From Sternotherus odoratus (Eukaryota > Chordata > Testudines > Kinosternidae): a DNA stretch of 64,000 nucleotides. The stretch lies in the NCBI GenBank assembly GCA_032164245.1, contig JAVMKO010000001.1, positions 165,345,434 through 165,409,433 of the forward strand, in the 5' to 3' direction. Under the pieces are notes generated by a model. The model worked only from the letters and a program-made list of their open reading frames with translations. It searched no databases and was not told where the DNA came from. Below are positions 45,415 through 58,107 of the stretch, in pieces (position 1 is the stretch's first letter; the number at the start of each line of letters is the position of its first letter). A program made the translations under genes and the position numbers.

Positions 45415-46037
45415 GTGCACTATTGCAACCAGAACACTCACTGGGTTTATTTATCAATTGATCATGTATGTGGTGCAGCTTAGATCACTTTGTGACAGTC
45501 ATTTCATGCAGATCAGACATCCAAGATAATACCTGATATCCATAAGAAATTAGCTTGTTATTCTATGGCACAAGATGATAGCAGGGCTTTTGATTAAATG
45601 GAGGAAAATAATGAGAGGAAGGAGAAAGGAGCAAGAGGTGGAACTTGAACAATTAAAGTCATTCCACTTATGCCTTGTTGGGTTTCCAAACCACTAAATT
45701 TGATATAGATGTTTAATTTCAAAGGAAACTGAACTAAGTTTTCTGGTTGTAGACCAAAGATGAACATCCAGCATGACAACATGCCAGAGCTAACTGATTA
45801 ATTTTCTCCCAGACCAGTACTTAGCATTCGCAGGGTTAAATGTTTTCTGTAGATTATGCTTTTAAATGATTTAAAACCTCAATTTTGCAGTAATCCCAAA
45901 ATGCAAGAATTGGAAGACCTTTCATTGTACTAAATATTTTAGGGCATTGTAAGGAGGGAAAACGATTCTTAGTGATCAGACAGTGTCTGAGCACAATCAG
46001 AGCAAGCACTAGCTTGGGCCCAATGCCACATTCAAGC
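45415..46037. other. Unique intron
   Basis: About 620 bp; nothing recognised. Confidence 0.5.
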
Positions 46038-46040
46038 TCA

Positions 46041-46726
46041 GGGCTTGGTTGCACTTACAGATTTATAGCAGTTTTGGTTATACCTGCCCTCGTATACAGC
46101 TATAGGGATAGCGCTATAGCGTGTCCACACTGAGACCCACCAGTGGTATAGCGTGGTCACATTTGTGGCACATGCAGCAGCACGGGAAGTGGTGCATTAT
46201 GGGCAGCTATCCCAGCATTCAGCTGGGTGCAATGTGCTTTTCAAACTAGGGGAATTAGGGGAATGTGTTGTGTGTATGCGGCGTGAGAGAGCGAGTGGTT
46301 TTTCTTCCTTCAGAGAGCCTGTCAGCAAGTTTCCTTTGCCTGCTAGTCTTCTCTGTCACACAGACTCCCTCCATAAACATTTGCATTGCTTATCTGACGA
46401 GTTAAGAAAGAAACTATGAAAACGTACTTCCGCATTCCTCCAGCCGAGTTCAAAACAAAGGGAAGAGACGTCAATTGCCTTAAATGGCTCGGGGCATCTC
46501 CAGAGATCACTTAAAGCGCTTGAAGTGTTAATACCCATTCACACTGGAGATAATACGGAGCAGTCAAAACTCAATAGCTGTTAATCCTCGGGGAAGGGAG
46601 GATTACCAGGACTGGTATAATTGTGGGTTTATAGTGCTCTACGTGCCTTGCCAGTGTGGATGGGTAGGGAGTTATAGCGCTCCTGGAGGCTTTATAGTGC
46701 TATAAAGTGCCAGTGTAACCAAGCCC
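46041..46726. mobile_element. 686-bp MITE with TCA target duplication
   Basis: Ends GGGCTTGGTTGCACTTACAG and GTGCCAGTGTAACCAAGCCC, flanked by TCA at 46038-46040 and 46727-46729. The core ATCCCAGCATTCAGCTGGGT (about 46210-46229) matches the inverse of 7680-7740 in the element at 7194. Subterminal GCTATAG/CTATAGC motifs repeat near both ends. The frame at 46153-46419 is not a transposase. Confidence 0.8.
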
Positions 46727-46729
46727 TCA

Positions 46730-49440
46730 GACTTGTGGACCAGCCTTTCCTTCTTTTCTAGCAGTGGGACTGGGAAGGGAAGAAACAATTCCGTAGGAGC
46801 CGCTCTCTCCCCCTTATCTCCAGCAACAGGACTGAGATTTAGGGTCAAAGGTTCAGCTCATGGTCTGACCCAGCAGCTAAGCATTCCCTCGGGCTTGGGA
46901 CCAGACAAATTGTAAGGTCATTCTTCTGTGTGTGCATGTGCCTGTGAATGTAAAAGCGGGCGTGGAGGGCAGGGTGGGGAAGACCGCTGGTGATTTCCCC
47001 CCACACCCTTAAAAACCTGTAAACCATTAAATAAAATTTCAAGATGAACTGATAGTGAAGTGTCTGGCTGAAATGCTCATTGATTCTACAGATCACAAAG
47101 ACCCCTACTGCGTTCCTGTAGTTCTTCCCTGACATCCCAGGATACTAATCTAAAGGGACAGCAGATCTTTCATTACTCTGATAGGACAAACAGAAACCTG
47201 TGAGGTTTTTCTGGTGTCATCTGATGAACAATCCCTTTCTTTGGTTCCCAAATCTGATTATTTGCTCCTAGCAATGACATGAAGCTTTTGGAGCTTTTTG
47301 AAAGCCAAATAAAAATGGTGAGAACTCATCCTTTATTGTAGTTTAGCTGAATATATCTAGTAAAAAGAATGAATACCACGGAATATATGAAGTCAAATAG
47401 GAAGAGAACAGGGTGAAGAAGCTACGACTTGCCTGATCAGTAACGAAGAGTCACAAAGCAGACACTTAGGCTGCTGAACAGCATGGCAATCTGTGAGGGC
47501 AGTCTGCTGTGTTGATTGGGACACTGTGGTGAGGTATGCCAGTCTGCCCGTGTGGCTCATAGGGCAGGACTGGGACCTTGGATTTTTCTAACCAGAATTC
47601 CTCACTTTCATTTAAATGAGAAAGTTGATTCCGAAGAGCGAAAGGTCTGAATGACAGTCTAGCCGTCGCAGGAAACATCCCCCATCTCTCACACTCAGTT
47701 CTTTCGCTTGCCTAATTAAACACTCCTTCGGGCTTGGACATTAGTTGCAACAGTGTTATCACCTGTAATGTTCTGAAGCACAAACACAGTTATTCCCATG
47801 GACTGTAGTTTAATTTATGCACCTCCGCTGTGAGATATTTAACCCTTATTGGACAGGATTAAAATACTCTGAAAAGTGCATATTTCAAGGAAGCAATGGC
47901 CTTCGAATGAAAAAGCAATGCCAAACTAGAAAAGAGCTACTTTGTCCAGGTTCCCTACTTAGAAGGATGGGGCTTTCACATATCAAACTGGAAGGTAGTT
48001 TACTTGTTAGATATTGTCTCTCAGATCTGCATTCTAATCCTTCACCCTCTTATCTGTTTTTCAACAGACGTCACAGCCTGTTTTTATTAAAACGGAGTTC
48101 CTTGTTATACGGGTCATGACAGCAATGTAGGCAATGTTACTCAAGGAATGTCAGGTTATATTCTTCTTTCTAAAGTGATTAGAGTCACAAAGATGCTGTG
48201 ACAAATATTTTCACATGTAAGCCCCCAAGCCTAATGAGTAATGGAGGACGAAGGCAGTAAATTGCAAAATTCTTAAGAGTAATTTTAAGCTGTTCTTGAA
48301 AAAGAATATATGGAAAATTATATACATGGCATACTCTCATCTTGAATGTCAGGCAGAAGTGTTTGTGAATATCACAAAGAAGGCTCCCTTTCTCCCCCTT
48401 ACTCCTATACTCTGGTCTCCATTCTCCACCTGCCAGGGGTTTTGGGAGCCCCCCCTCTCCTTCCCGTTCCAGGTTTCTGTGTACACTTCTATTCCCACCT
48501 TTCTTATTTTTTCATCTTCCTTTTTCTTTTCTTCAACATTTTAATGCTGTATTAGGAGGATGAGGAGAGCTGAGATGATGAGTATTGCTATCCACTGGTT
48601 CTTTGATCTATTGACAATTAAAGATGTGATTGAAGCTGCTGGCTTTGTTAATCAGATGCTGGGGGCTCTGTGTGTCCCCCATTTCCTTTTTCAGATTTTC
48701 ACCAAAATCAACAGCATTCTGCCAATTAAGGCCTAGAACTTTCCCTAAAATTTTGGAATTGATTGGATGCAGTATTCCAAGGTTATTGTGTTCCAGACAG
48801 AGGAATGTTCTTGAGTTGAGTGTAAGACCTTGCTTTGTTGGGCCAACTAAGAGATCTTAAAAATAAAAATAAACAAATAAATTGCAAAAATAATACTCCC
48901 CATAAATGGCCAAGAATGTTGTATAGTTGGGTTCTGCTCTATTCCGGTATTTCAAACTATGGTACTGAAAGGTACCTAGAATAGCATAATTTTATTTCTC
49001 TATCTTGAAACGTTAGCATAACAACACAATGCTAGTACACTTGAGAAATAGGGATGCAGATAATCTCCTATAAAAGAGAGTCTATGCATCCACTGCAGTG
49101 AATCTTGATGAATTTTATGCCAGCAATTGATTCTGCAGTCTACAGTACCCATTAGTCAGCCAGACATACTCCAGCAACGACATTTGTACTCTTTTTTTAC
49201 TGCTGTGTTTTTGAAAATGCCCAAAACCCAACCGATAAATCTCAGCTTTCCCATTATTCATGCCAAAAAAAATTCTATCTTGAAGCCTTTTTAGGTGCTT
49301 AGAACAAAAAAGCATTATTTCAGTTCAGAAATAATCTAGCAAAGTGGCTGCAGCCTATAGAATGTAGCTGCTTTAATTCCTTCTCTCCTCTGTACTTTGC
49401 TCAGGTTCTTTCTCAATCACATCAAATCATTGGTCAGACA
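46730..49440. other. Unique intron
   Basis: About 2.7 kb. Frames such as 47817-48119 and 48296-48544 lack domains. Nothing recognised. Confidence 0.5.
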
Positions 49441-49441
49441 G

Positions 49442-49713
49442 GCCTGGTCTACACTCGGGGGGAATCGATCTAAGTTACACAACTTAGTGAATAACGTAGC
49501 TGAAGTTGATGAATTTAGATCTACTTACAGCAGTTTTCACTGCGGTAGGTTGACTGCTGATGCTCCCCTGTCGATTCCACCTGCACCTCTCACGGCGGTG
49601 AAGTACCAGAGTTGATGGAAGATCACAATCAGTCAATTTATCGCACCTTCACTAGATGTGATAAATTGATCCTCACTGGATTGATCACTCCGGAGGTAAA
49701 TGTAGACATGCCC
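49442..49713. mobile_element. Decayed Harbinger-type MITE, same family as 6140-6433
   Basis: Starts GCCTGGTCTACACTCGGGGG and ends GTAAATGTAGACATGCCC. It retains both family hairpins in eroded form (around AACGTAGCTGAAGTT and AATTTATCGCACC/GATGTGATAAATT). Flanks are ambiguous (ACA on each side at 49437-49439 and 49714-49716 is possible). Confidence 0.75.
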
Positions 49714-49716
49714 ACA

Positions 49717-50086
49717 GTAAAACAACATGAACAAGTTCCTAAAGATTATAGCTAGGAAAGGTTGAACTATGAAGTTTTTAATTTTTTTCAAAACCTCTCA
49801 AAATTCACAATTTTGAATTTATAAAACTCGATTGAGTTTAGAAAACTTTTTTATCTCATAAGGATGATGCCATTAAAAACAAAACTATAGGAAGTCTATA
49901 CAATCATTTAGGCCTAGAAGAGTATCCTTCAAAAACTCAGTCTACTTAGGTGGGATCACTGAAGTGCTGAACTTCATTTAAAAATATTTCCTCTTGTCTC
50001 CCCAAAAATCACTGCAGATTTTTAAGAAGGTGGCATTTCACTTAGACAACTACAGTATGTAATTGAGTACTGCTTTATTTTAATAG
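49717..50086. other. Unique intron
   Basis: About 370 bp; nothing recognised. Confidence 0.5.
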
Positions 50087-50094
50087 GCCTAAGG

Positions 50095-50387
50095 CATGCG
50101 TCTCAAACACTCAATAACAGGGTTTATTTCCTGCCACCCAACAAGCTCCCCGCCCCCCAGAGTTATTTCCTGCAGCCTGCCAGGCTGCCAGAAGGGGGCA
50201 GGGATGGGCATTTGGGGAAGAGATTGGAATGGGGGTGGGGAAGAGGTGGGGAAAGAGCAGGGCTGCATGGAAGGGGTAGAGTGGGGGCAGGGATGGGATC
50301 AGTGGGGTGTGTGTCAGTGATGCGGCCCTCAGGCCAATGTACTAGTCCTCATGTGGCCCCCTTGGTGATTCAAGTTTGAGATCCCTG
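50095..50387. mobile_element. hAT-type element, 293 bp, 7/8 target duplication
   Basis: Starts CATGCGTCTCAAACACTC, ends CAAGTTTGAGATCCCTG, flanked by GCCTAAGG (50087-50094) and GTCTAAGG (50388-50395). G-rich interior. No coding capacity. Confidence 0.75.
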
Positions 50388-50395
50388 GTCTAAGG

Positions 50396-52075
50396 CCTGA
50401 TTCTTTAGCTTCTGAATCATGTCTTTGTAAGAACTGCATGCATAGGTAAAGGTTGTGGGATTGGGCCCTTAATTTGAATATTGAAATTGAGAGGCATGAT
50501 TTAAAGAGACATATGATGTTACTTGCTACTTTTAGGAATAGTGCCACTGACATTTTGTAAAATGACTCCTGAATTGTATAAGGGTAAAGGAAATTGTAGC
50601 TTTCTTTTTTGTAGGGAAGGGTTAAGTAAACTGAGTAAGAAAAACAGTAGATTTTCCAACCCAGCAGTTCCTGTTACTGTTGCGTTAAAGTTTCCTATTT
50701 GTCTATGTTCTGTGAAGTGTAGGAAAGGGGGAAAGTTGGTTCCTGAAGAAGGATGAAGGGGCAAAGGGAAAAGTGTTGCCATTCCACTTTACTTTCTGTA
50801 TATCAAACTTTTATTAGATTTGGCTCATTTTCTTATATAGTTCCTGGTCTCTGATCTACAGCTCAAATGACCCAGGTGAAGCACAAGTTTAGAATCTATG
50901 AGAATCTCAGACTCTAGCATAGTCAGTAAATGTCATAATAAAGGGAAGAGAGAATATATATATGTATATGTTTATTACAGATCACACAGAGCCTGCTTTT
51001 AGATCTAAAATACACAGTGATACAGTTTCAGGGTAACTGAACCTGTAGTTCTCCCTCCATGGTCCCTTCAGGGCCCCCACTAAAAGGGTTCCAGCTCCCA
51101 GTCATAACCTCTCCTGGGCAGAACCCCATGTTATCACTCCCTTCTGAACAGGATTTTGACATTTGCACAGCTCCCTGATCTACGTTCTGAGATCCCCAGC
51201 AAGCCAACATGGCCAGCACCTATGCTTTGATTTCTCTCTGAAGGCTATGCCCTTGTCAGCAGTTATAAGTTAGCACATATCTCCTGGTAAGCAAATACAT
51301 TTATTCTTAATGTAAAAGCATTTAAAACAATACATGAACCTGCATGTCTGCCAAAAAGCTTATTAGAGGTCATGCTCAGCTCCAACATAGGGCTCTGGTA
51401 GGAGTCAGTTTTTTAACCACTCTCCTCAGCTGGGTTTTCTCTGAGGTTACAAGTTCATATCTGTTTTTATATAAGGAACCAGAACTATGGCTGGTCAGAT
51501 CAGCCATTTCTTTATGTAGTTTGAGCCTCTGAACTCCAGTCTCCGGGAAGAGGTAATCATCAGCTAATGGCCTCTCTTCATGGAGTAGCTTCAAAATGCT
51601 GTTTTTCCCCACAAAACACTCCCAAGGATTCCCCAGGAAACCCATTTAGCCCCTTTATTGCCTCAGAAGTTCATGCTTGTCTGGCACTTTTCAATACAGT
51701 CATTTGAACTTGTTATACTTTCCAAGTCTTGTATCTGTCACACACACTAATAAAAACTCCTCCTTAGTGTCACCATTCAAATGAGATGTAACAAAAACAT
51801 GGTGAAATGTATATTTTGATATGGCAGGTTAGGGAATGATTATATTGATGTTAGTAAAACAAGACACTGAGAGGAAAATGCGAATTGCTGATTTCCATAT
51901 GGAGAACTCATGCCACCAACGTAAATAAAGCTAACCTTCTTCCCCAGAGGAGTAATGTTTTTGGAAGGAAAATATAGCATTTCAGTTATGAAGCTATAAA
52001 AAAAGGCTGTAAAAATTATCAAAACAGTTCATATATGGAACTGAGAAGCACCATGAAAGAAGTGGGAAAGAAACT
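50396..52075. other. Unique intron with possible old repeat
   Basis: About 1.7 kb. An AT dinucleotide tract at 50952-50970. The stretch 51030-51300 has the look of a dispersed repeat but I cannot define its ends. Confidence 0.4.
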
Positions 52076-52089
52076 CAGAATGATAAGTA

Positions 52090-52295
52090 ACAAAGAGTCC
52101 TGTGGCACCTTAACACTGAAACTAAAGTATTGAAGCATAAGCTTTCGTGGGCTAATACCCACTTTGTCGGATGCAACTGATGCAGTGGGTATTAGCCCAC
52201 GAAAGCTTATGCTTCAATACTTTAGTTAGTCTTTAAGGTGCCACAGGACTCTGTTATTTCTGCTATTCCAGACTAACACGGCTACCTCTCTGATT
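52090..52295 (+). mobile_element. Palindromic SINE-like repeat, nearly full foldback
   Basis: ACAAAGAGTCCTGTGGCACC and its inverse GGTGCCACAGGACTCTGT face each other around GATGCAACTGATGC. The 3' end is CGGCTACCTCTCTGATT. Flanks CAGAATGATAAGTA (52076-52089) and CAGAATAAGTA (52296-52306) match except for a 3-bp indel, an 11-14-bp target duplication. Confidence 0.8.
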
Positions 52296-52479
52296 CAGAA
52301 TAAGTAGATTAAGGCTATAATTTTTTCCCTTGATTAGATGTATCATTAACCCCTTGGAAATGACTTATTTCTGTTTTTCATCCTGTTGGTCAGCCTCACA
52401 AAGATATGTTGTCTTGACCCATCTCACTTGCAGAATTTTCTACAATGCACGGGTGGGATTTTTTGGTGATCCTTTGGGA

Positions 52480-52690
52480 GGCAGTTGGTCAAGCAGAGAG
52501 GAAGCTGGATTTAGGATTAGGAGATTTGCATTCCAGTTCTGATTGTGCTGCTAATCTGCTGGGTGAGTTGGGGAAGCCACTTCCCCTCTCTGGGCCTCAG
52601 TTTCCATATATGTCAAATGGGAATAATGATACCTTTCTTTGTAATGCTTGATGAGCTGTGGACGAATAGAACTACATCAAAGCTATGTAT
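52480..52690 (+). repeat. MIR-like SINE
   Basis: TTTGCATTCCAGTTCTGATT, then GAGTTGGGGAAGCCACTTCC and CTGGGCCTCAGTTTCCATAT follow the MIR order. The overlapping frames are chance. Confidence 0.75.
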
Positions 52691-54505
52691 TTTTCATGCA
52701 ATTTTGGGGACACAACTCTGTGTCTAGTCTGTCTAATATGCCAACACTGCTACAACAACACTGCAAATAATTTTATACTGTCTTTCATTTGCCTACTAGG
52801 TGTTGAAACATGTGAGTTCATATGTTTTTGTCGGGTACAATCAGTTCTAAGATGCTTTTGGTCCAGTAAGTTGAAATACTGATGGAGAATAGAACATACC
52901 TCTAAAAGAAAAGTAGGTCATGTAGCGTGTAATTAGGTTCTCTTTCCCTATTGGAATCAGTAGATTAGTCGTCCCTTGACATAGACAGCATAGAAGGGGT
53001 TACATTTTCTTTGAATTTCAGGTTCAGTACTTACATTACTGAGGTCATAGATGAAAACCATAAGGTGCCTTGGGGCAAAGTTTGCTATTGATCTATTCTC
53101 TTTATTGCTTTGTAGCTGAAGCAGTCCCTTTAAAGAGTTTAATATGTCTGCTTATATGAATGACACATCTCACCTGCCTCCTAAGTAGGTAATGATAGCT
53201 GGAAGAAAAAGATCTGCTTTCCTTCATAAACGTTGCTTACTATGAGCTGGCAGTTACTTAGACTATTGTCTCCTTCTAAAATATGTACTGTTCTTCTAGT
53301 GTTGTAGATTGAGGGTAGGCTGTGTATGTGGGGTGTGCGTGTGTGTGAGAGAGAAAGAAAGTGCAAAACTCTACATCTGCAGGACAAATCATACGCCTGT
53401 CAATGTGATTGCCAGCCAACACATAGTTGTAATTTCTGCTACCTGAACTGCTGTATAATTCAATCATTGTCATTTAAAGTAGTCCCCTCTGCAATGCAAC
53501 TCGCATTACTCAGGAAAATCTCACCTGCACCTGAGTGGTCTTTGAGAACACAATGCAAAGACTCATTTCAGGGTATTTCCCACTGAAGGCAGTAAAAAAA
53601 AGGTCTCTGTATTTGCTACTGGATTCTTAGTTAAGGGCAGTTTGGCACATCCCTCTCAGACCTATCCAGTGACAATATGGAGTTCTGCAGTTTTTGCCTC
53701 GGGGGATCAGCAGGCCTGCGAGCAACTGCCTTAGCATCTTACTCTGTGTCATGAACCAAGCTAACACCTTTTCAGCCAGAGAGTTCTGATTCCTCTTTGA
53801 CTTTACCCTACCCTCCTTCAGCTCGGGCTACTGGAAAAGTGGAAAAGATAGGTCCCTCCCCAATATACATGGAAATTTGCCCACTCCTAATGTTAGGGTT
53901 GAACTGAGCATGGGTTTAAGCAACAAAGGGACTATGTGATTGGTCCAGTTGTGAGAAATTAGGGAGGAGTCTCAATTATTATTTATGTGATTATCCAAAT
54001 TTGAAACCCCAATTTGGAAGCTAAAGAGATACAATATTGCTAGTCAACAAAAAGCGGAACAAATATAGCTTTCAAAGCTGCAGACGGTGAGTTGTCGCAT
54101 CCAGTGAATCCGAACTTGTGTTTTTGGGGAAGGCTGTTGCACCTGTAAACACACTTCTAGCACTAGATGCATAATTAGTGGGAAGGTATTATTTTAAGAG
54201 GGAAAATTCTACCCTCTTGGCTGTCTGCGGAGATGCCTTCCCACCCTCATAATAAACTACAATGTGGTTCTGTGGAATGGGCCATTCCTTATAAATAGAA
54301 TGAGAGAAGGAAGATGGAGTAAGCCTGGTGCTGTTTTCTTGTGCCAACTGTGTGTGTATGTCGCTAGATTTAAAATCAGTCTCTCAGAGGCATTTTTACT
54401 CCTTTTATGGGACAGCAGTGGGTTATGTATGTAGGTGTATTTCCATCAGCACTCTCCCTGGTATGCCAATAAAGTAATATCTTACAAAGGAAGAATGTCC
54501 TTATG
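52691..54505. other. Unique intron
   Basis: About 1.8 kb, with a short TG/GA tract at 53331-53360; nothing recognised. Confidence 0.5.
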
Positions 54506-54509
54506 CCCA

Positions 54510-54790
54510 AGACACAGCAGCAGGTGCCTGGGACAGCTGAGTTCTAGTCCCTGGACTGTCACAGATCTCCTTGTTGACCTCGGGCAAGTCTTGTAGGCAA
54601 AACTGATTTACAGTGGACGACTTCACACACCTACATGTCTCCAGTTTAGCACTCAAATTCAGCTGATATCCTAGAAAATGTGTGGGCCTCAATCTCTCTG
54701 TGCCTGACTCAGGTCCTTCTCTGACTCAGGTATTGTGAGACTAAGTTAATTAATGTTTGAGAGGTGCTCAACTATTACAGTAACACCTAT
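54510..54790 (+). repeat. MIR-like SINE, long copy with an insertion
   Basis: GGGACAGCTGAGTTCTAGTC then CCTCGGGCAAGTCTTG and CCTCAATCTCTCTGTGCC follow the MIR order, with extra sequence between. Confidence 0.5.
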
Positions 54791-54894
54791 AGATAATAAA
54801 AATAAAATAAAACTACTTTTCCCATGCTTGAATTTTCTTTATAAATTGGCTACTTTCTTTTTTGCCTTGAACAACTGAAGATGTATTATTAAAG

Positions 54895-56735
54895 CTCAAG
54901 AAATGCAAACACAAAGTAACATGGAAAAATTGTGTCAAACCAACTTAATAGCTTTCTTTGACAGGGTAACAAGACGTGGATATGGGGAAGCAGGAGATGG
55001 GGTATATCTTGACTTCAATAAGAGTTTTGATACTGCCTCGCATGACTTTCTCCTAAACAAACTAGGGCAATACAACCTAGATGGAGCTACTGTGATGTGG
55101 GCGCATAACTGGTTGGAAAACTGTTCTCGGAGGCTAGTTATTGGCGGTTCTCAGTCAAGCTTGGAAGGGTATAACGAGTGGGGTCCTGCAGGGCTCAGGT
55201 CTCGGTCTGGTTCTGTCCAATACTTTCCTCAATGATTTAGATAATGGCATAGAGAGTACACTTACAAAGTTTGTGGATGATACCAAGCTGGGAGGGGGTG
55301 CAAGTATATTGGTGTAGCAGTTCTCAAGCTATAGGCTGGGCTTCACAGGGGAGGTGTGAGCTCTGTGTTTTGTTTTTTAAATAAGAGCTCTGGCTGTTAT
55401 CTCTGGGTGGCTTGGGCTCATGCAGAAGGACCTTGGAGTCCTGGGAGGTGGGGACAGGGACGGCCAGAGCCCCGCCTCCTGGGATTGGGCTCTCCTTCCG
55501 CCTCCCTCAATCCCTGACTAGGAGGCAACCTGGGCTCAGGCTCCCCTTCCCACCCTTCTGTCCCTGACTGGGAGGCAGCCCAGGGTTAGGCTCTCCTCCC
55601 TGCCCCTCTGATCCCTCACTTGGAGGCAGTGGGGTTGCAGCTGCAGCATAGAAGTATGGGTGGCAATGTGGTGCTAAGTCTGCTGTGAAGAATGATATTG
55701 ATTAATATCACTTTTCACATTTCCACCCTTCTGTGCTGCTGCGGGCACAGCACTGCCTTCAGAGCTGGGTTCCCAGCCAGCAGCTGTGGCTCTCCCCTCT
55801 GCCTTCAGAGTTGGGTGCCTGGCCAGCAGCTGCTGCTCTCCGCTCTGCCTTCATAGCTGGGTGTCGGTATATGTACTTGGGGGTGGGGCGTAAACTACTA
55901 TTGACAGAGCAAATGGGGAGGCCTATCAAATACATTTTAGAAACACTGATTTTGAGGATTGGATTAAAATTCAAAATGATCTGGACAAACTGAAGAAATG
56001 GTCCGAAGTAAACAGTATGAAATTCAATAAGGACAAATGCAAAGTACTCCACGTAGGAAGGAACAATCAGTTGCACACATACAAAATGGGAAATGAGCGC
56101 CTAGGAAGGAGTACTGTGTAAAGAGATCTGGGGGTCATAGTAGATCACAAGCTAACTCAATCAACAGTGTAGAACTGTTACAGAAAAAGAGAACAGCATT
56201 CTGGGATGTATTAGCAGGACTGTTGTAAGCAAGACATGAGAAGTAATTCTTCTGCTTTACTCTGTGTTGATACAACCTCAACTGGAGTATTGTGTACAGT
56301 TCTGAACATCTCAGGAAAGATATGGACAAATCAGAGAAAGTCCAGAGAGAGCAACGAAAAGGATAAATGTCAAGAAAACATGACCTATGAGGAAAGATTG
56401 AAAACATGGGTTGGTTTAACCTGGAGAAGAGAAGACTGAAGGGAGACATATCAGTTTTATCAGTTTTCAAGTACATAAAAGGTTGTACAAGGAAGAGGGT
56501 GAGGACAAGAAGCAACGGGCTTAAATTGCAGCAAGGGAGGTTTAGGTTGGATGTTAGGAAAAACTTCCTGTCAGGGTAGTTAAGTACTGGAACAAATTGC
56601 CTAGGGAGTCTGTGGAATATTTGTTGCTGGAGGTTTTTAAGAATAGGTTAGACCCCCAAACTCCTGTCAAGAACGGTCTAGTTATTTGACCTCTCGAGGT
56701 CCCTTCCAGTCCTACACTTCTATGGTTATATGAAG
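54895..56735 (+). mobile_element. CR1 LINE 3' portion, interrupted by a hAT-like element
   Basis: The open part at 54903-55235 reads VYLDFNKSFDTASHDFLLNK, reverse-transcriptase motif A with the catalytic Asp, and then breaks. The next frame carries FVDDTKLGGG, the catalytic box (55272-55301), just before the insertion at 55319-55961. After it, coding-like sequence resumes (KFNKDKCKVLHVG around 56020-56060) and runs into a CR1 3' UTR (GACCTCTCGAGGTCCCTTCC at 56690-56709). Frameshifts and stops make it a dead copy; the endonuclease half is absent. Confidence 0.92.
55319..55961. mobile_element. hAT-like element inserted in CR1
   Basis: CAGTTCTCAAGCTATAGGC at the left and the inverse of TTTTAGAAACACTG at the right are weak inverted ends. 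CR1 sequence is continuous if this segment is removed (...GGGGGTGCAAGT / GAGGATTGGATTAAAATTC...). The target duplication is not clear. The interior is C/T-rich with two copies of a CAGCAGCTGTGGCTCTC-like phrase about 60 bp apart. Confidence 0.6.
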
Positions 56736-57654
56736 AGTTTGACTCAGACCCAGAGTTTAAGCTGCGAGTAATTCTGTCCTTAATCCAATCTTGCTGTGCC
56801 CTGTGGTAACATAGCTTGTCATGCTGGAAGTCTAATACTCTGCTTACGTTTTGAAAAGGCTGTCATGAATGGCAATTAACAACAAAACAAGCCAGCCAGG
56901 GCACAGTTTCACTGCCGGATGTATTCTTTTTCATTTATAGTTAAAAGACTGTCTAAAGTTGTAATTAGTTTGGTATAGGTATTTCCTTGTTGCATGGCTA
57001 GGTATGCAAGAGAAGATTAGATTTTTAGAATGAGCAATATGGTATTTTACACATCTACATTCATTTAAGCGATAGTATGAATGGTGAGGATACTGTAATA
57101 TGCTAACTACATTCCTGTAACTGTTAAATTCCATATTTTAACTGATTAGTTTTGTTTTCTGATTGTAGCATTCTTTGGCACAAATCGGTTTCAACTGTAG
57201 TGTTAACTTGGACCTCTAAGTTAAAGTTGCTAGTTATTTCGTATATGTATGTAAGTTATCGATATAGTTTTAGGGAGAGATTTTCAAAGGCAGAAAGGAT
57301 CCTTAGAACTTTGAAAATTTCAACCTTGGAAAAACAGGAGCGTCATTTCAGAAAAATTCAAGGGCAGTAGTGACAAAGTTGTGTCAGCATATAGAATGTT
57401 CTCTGTTCCAAAGAGCATCAGGAATGAGGAAAAACCAGGCAATTATTGCATTCATAATGATGGTGTCTAAAGTTGCGGGGTGGGGGGTGGGAGGAAGTTG
57501 AAGACAAAGGAGAATATAGACCTATGAAAAATCTTGGGGGAGAGGGGCTACTGACCCCTTTTCCCATAGCTAGTGATGCCTCTGTTAAGAAGTGTTGAGC
57601 TAGAATTATGCAATGTATATGTGTATCTATATACATTGTGTGTATGAGTAGTAA
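56736..57654. other. Unique intron
   Basis: About 920 bp; nothing recognised. Confidence 0.5.
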
Positions 57655-57810
57655 TATTTAGCTTTTCATTTAAAGATCTTAAAGCACTTTCCAAAGGGAG
57701 GTAATCCATTGGTATCCCCTTCTTATAGATGGGGAAACTGAAGCATTGGGTAATGACTGGGACTAGTGCAAAGTGACACAGCAAATGAGTAGCAGAGCCA
57801 GGAATAGACT
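57655..57810 (-). repeat. MIR-like SINE
   Basis: ATAGATGGGGAAACTGAAGC, CAAAGTGACACAGCAAATGA and AGCAGAGCCAGGAATAGA are the antisense of the MIR core. Confidence 0.75.
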
Positions 57811-57830
57811 ATATGTCACACACAGACTTC

Positions 57831-58005
57831 CTGTATGATTTTGTGTCAGTTATTTCATCTTCCTGTGACTCACTTTCTGATCTGTAAGATGGAAATACAA
57901 ATATCTACCTCATAGGAATATTGCAAAACTTAATTGATTGATGTTTCCAAAGTGTGTTGAGATCTTCAGCTGGATGTTACTATATATATGCAAAGAATTA
58001 TTATT
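57831..58005 (+). repeat. MIR-like SINE, opposite orientation to its neighbour
   Basis: TGTGTCAGTTATTTCATCTT, CTTTCTGATCTGTAAGATGG and ATCTACCTCATAGGAATATT follow the MIR order. It abuts the reverse MIR at 57655, giving a head-to-head pair. Confidence 0.65.
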
Positions 58006-58107
58006 ACTAGTTGTTACCTGGAAATGCTTCAGGGAACCATTGCTATCAAAATTGATATTCTCCTCCAGCTCCCACTTTTAAATATCACAACATTAGTTTT
58101 ATATTAT

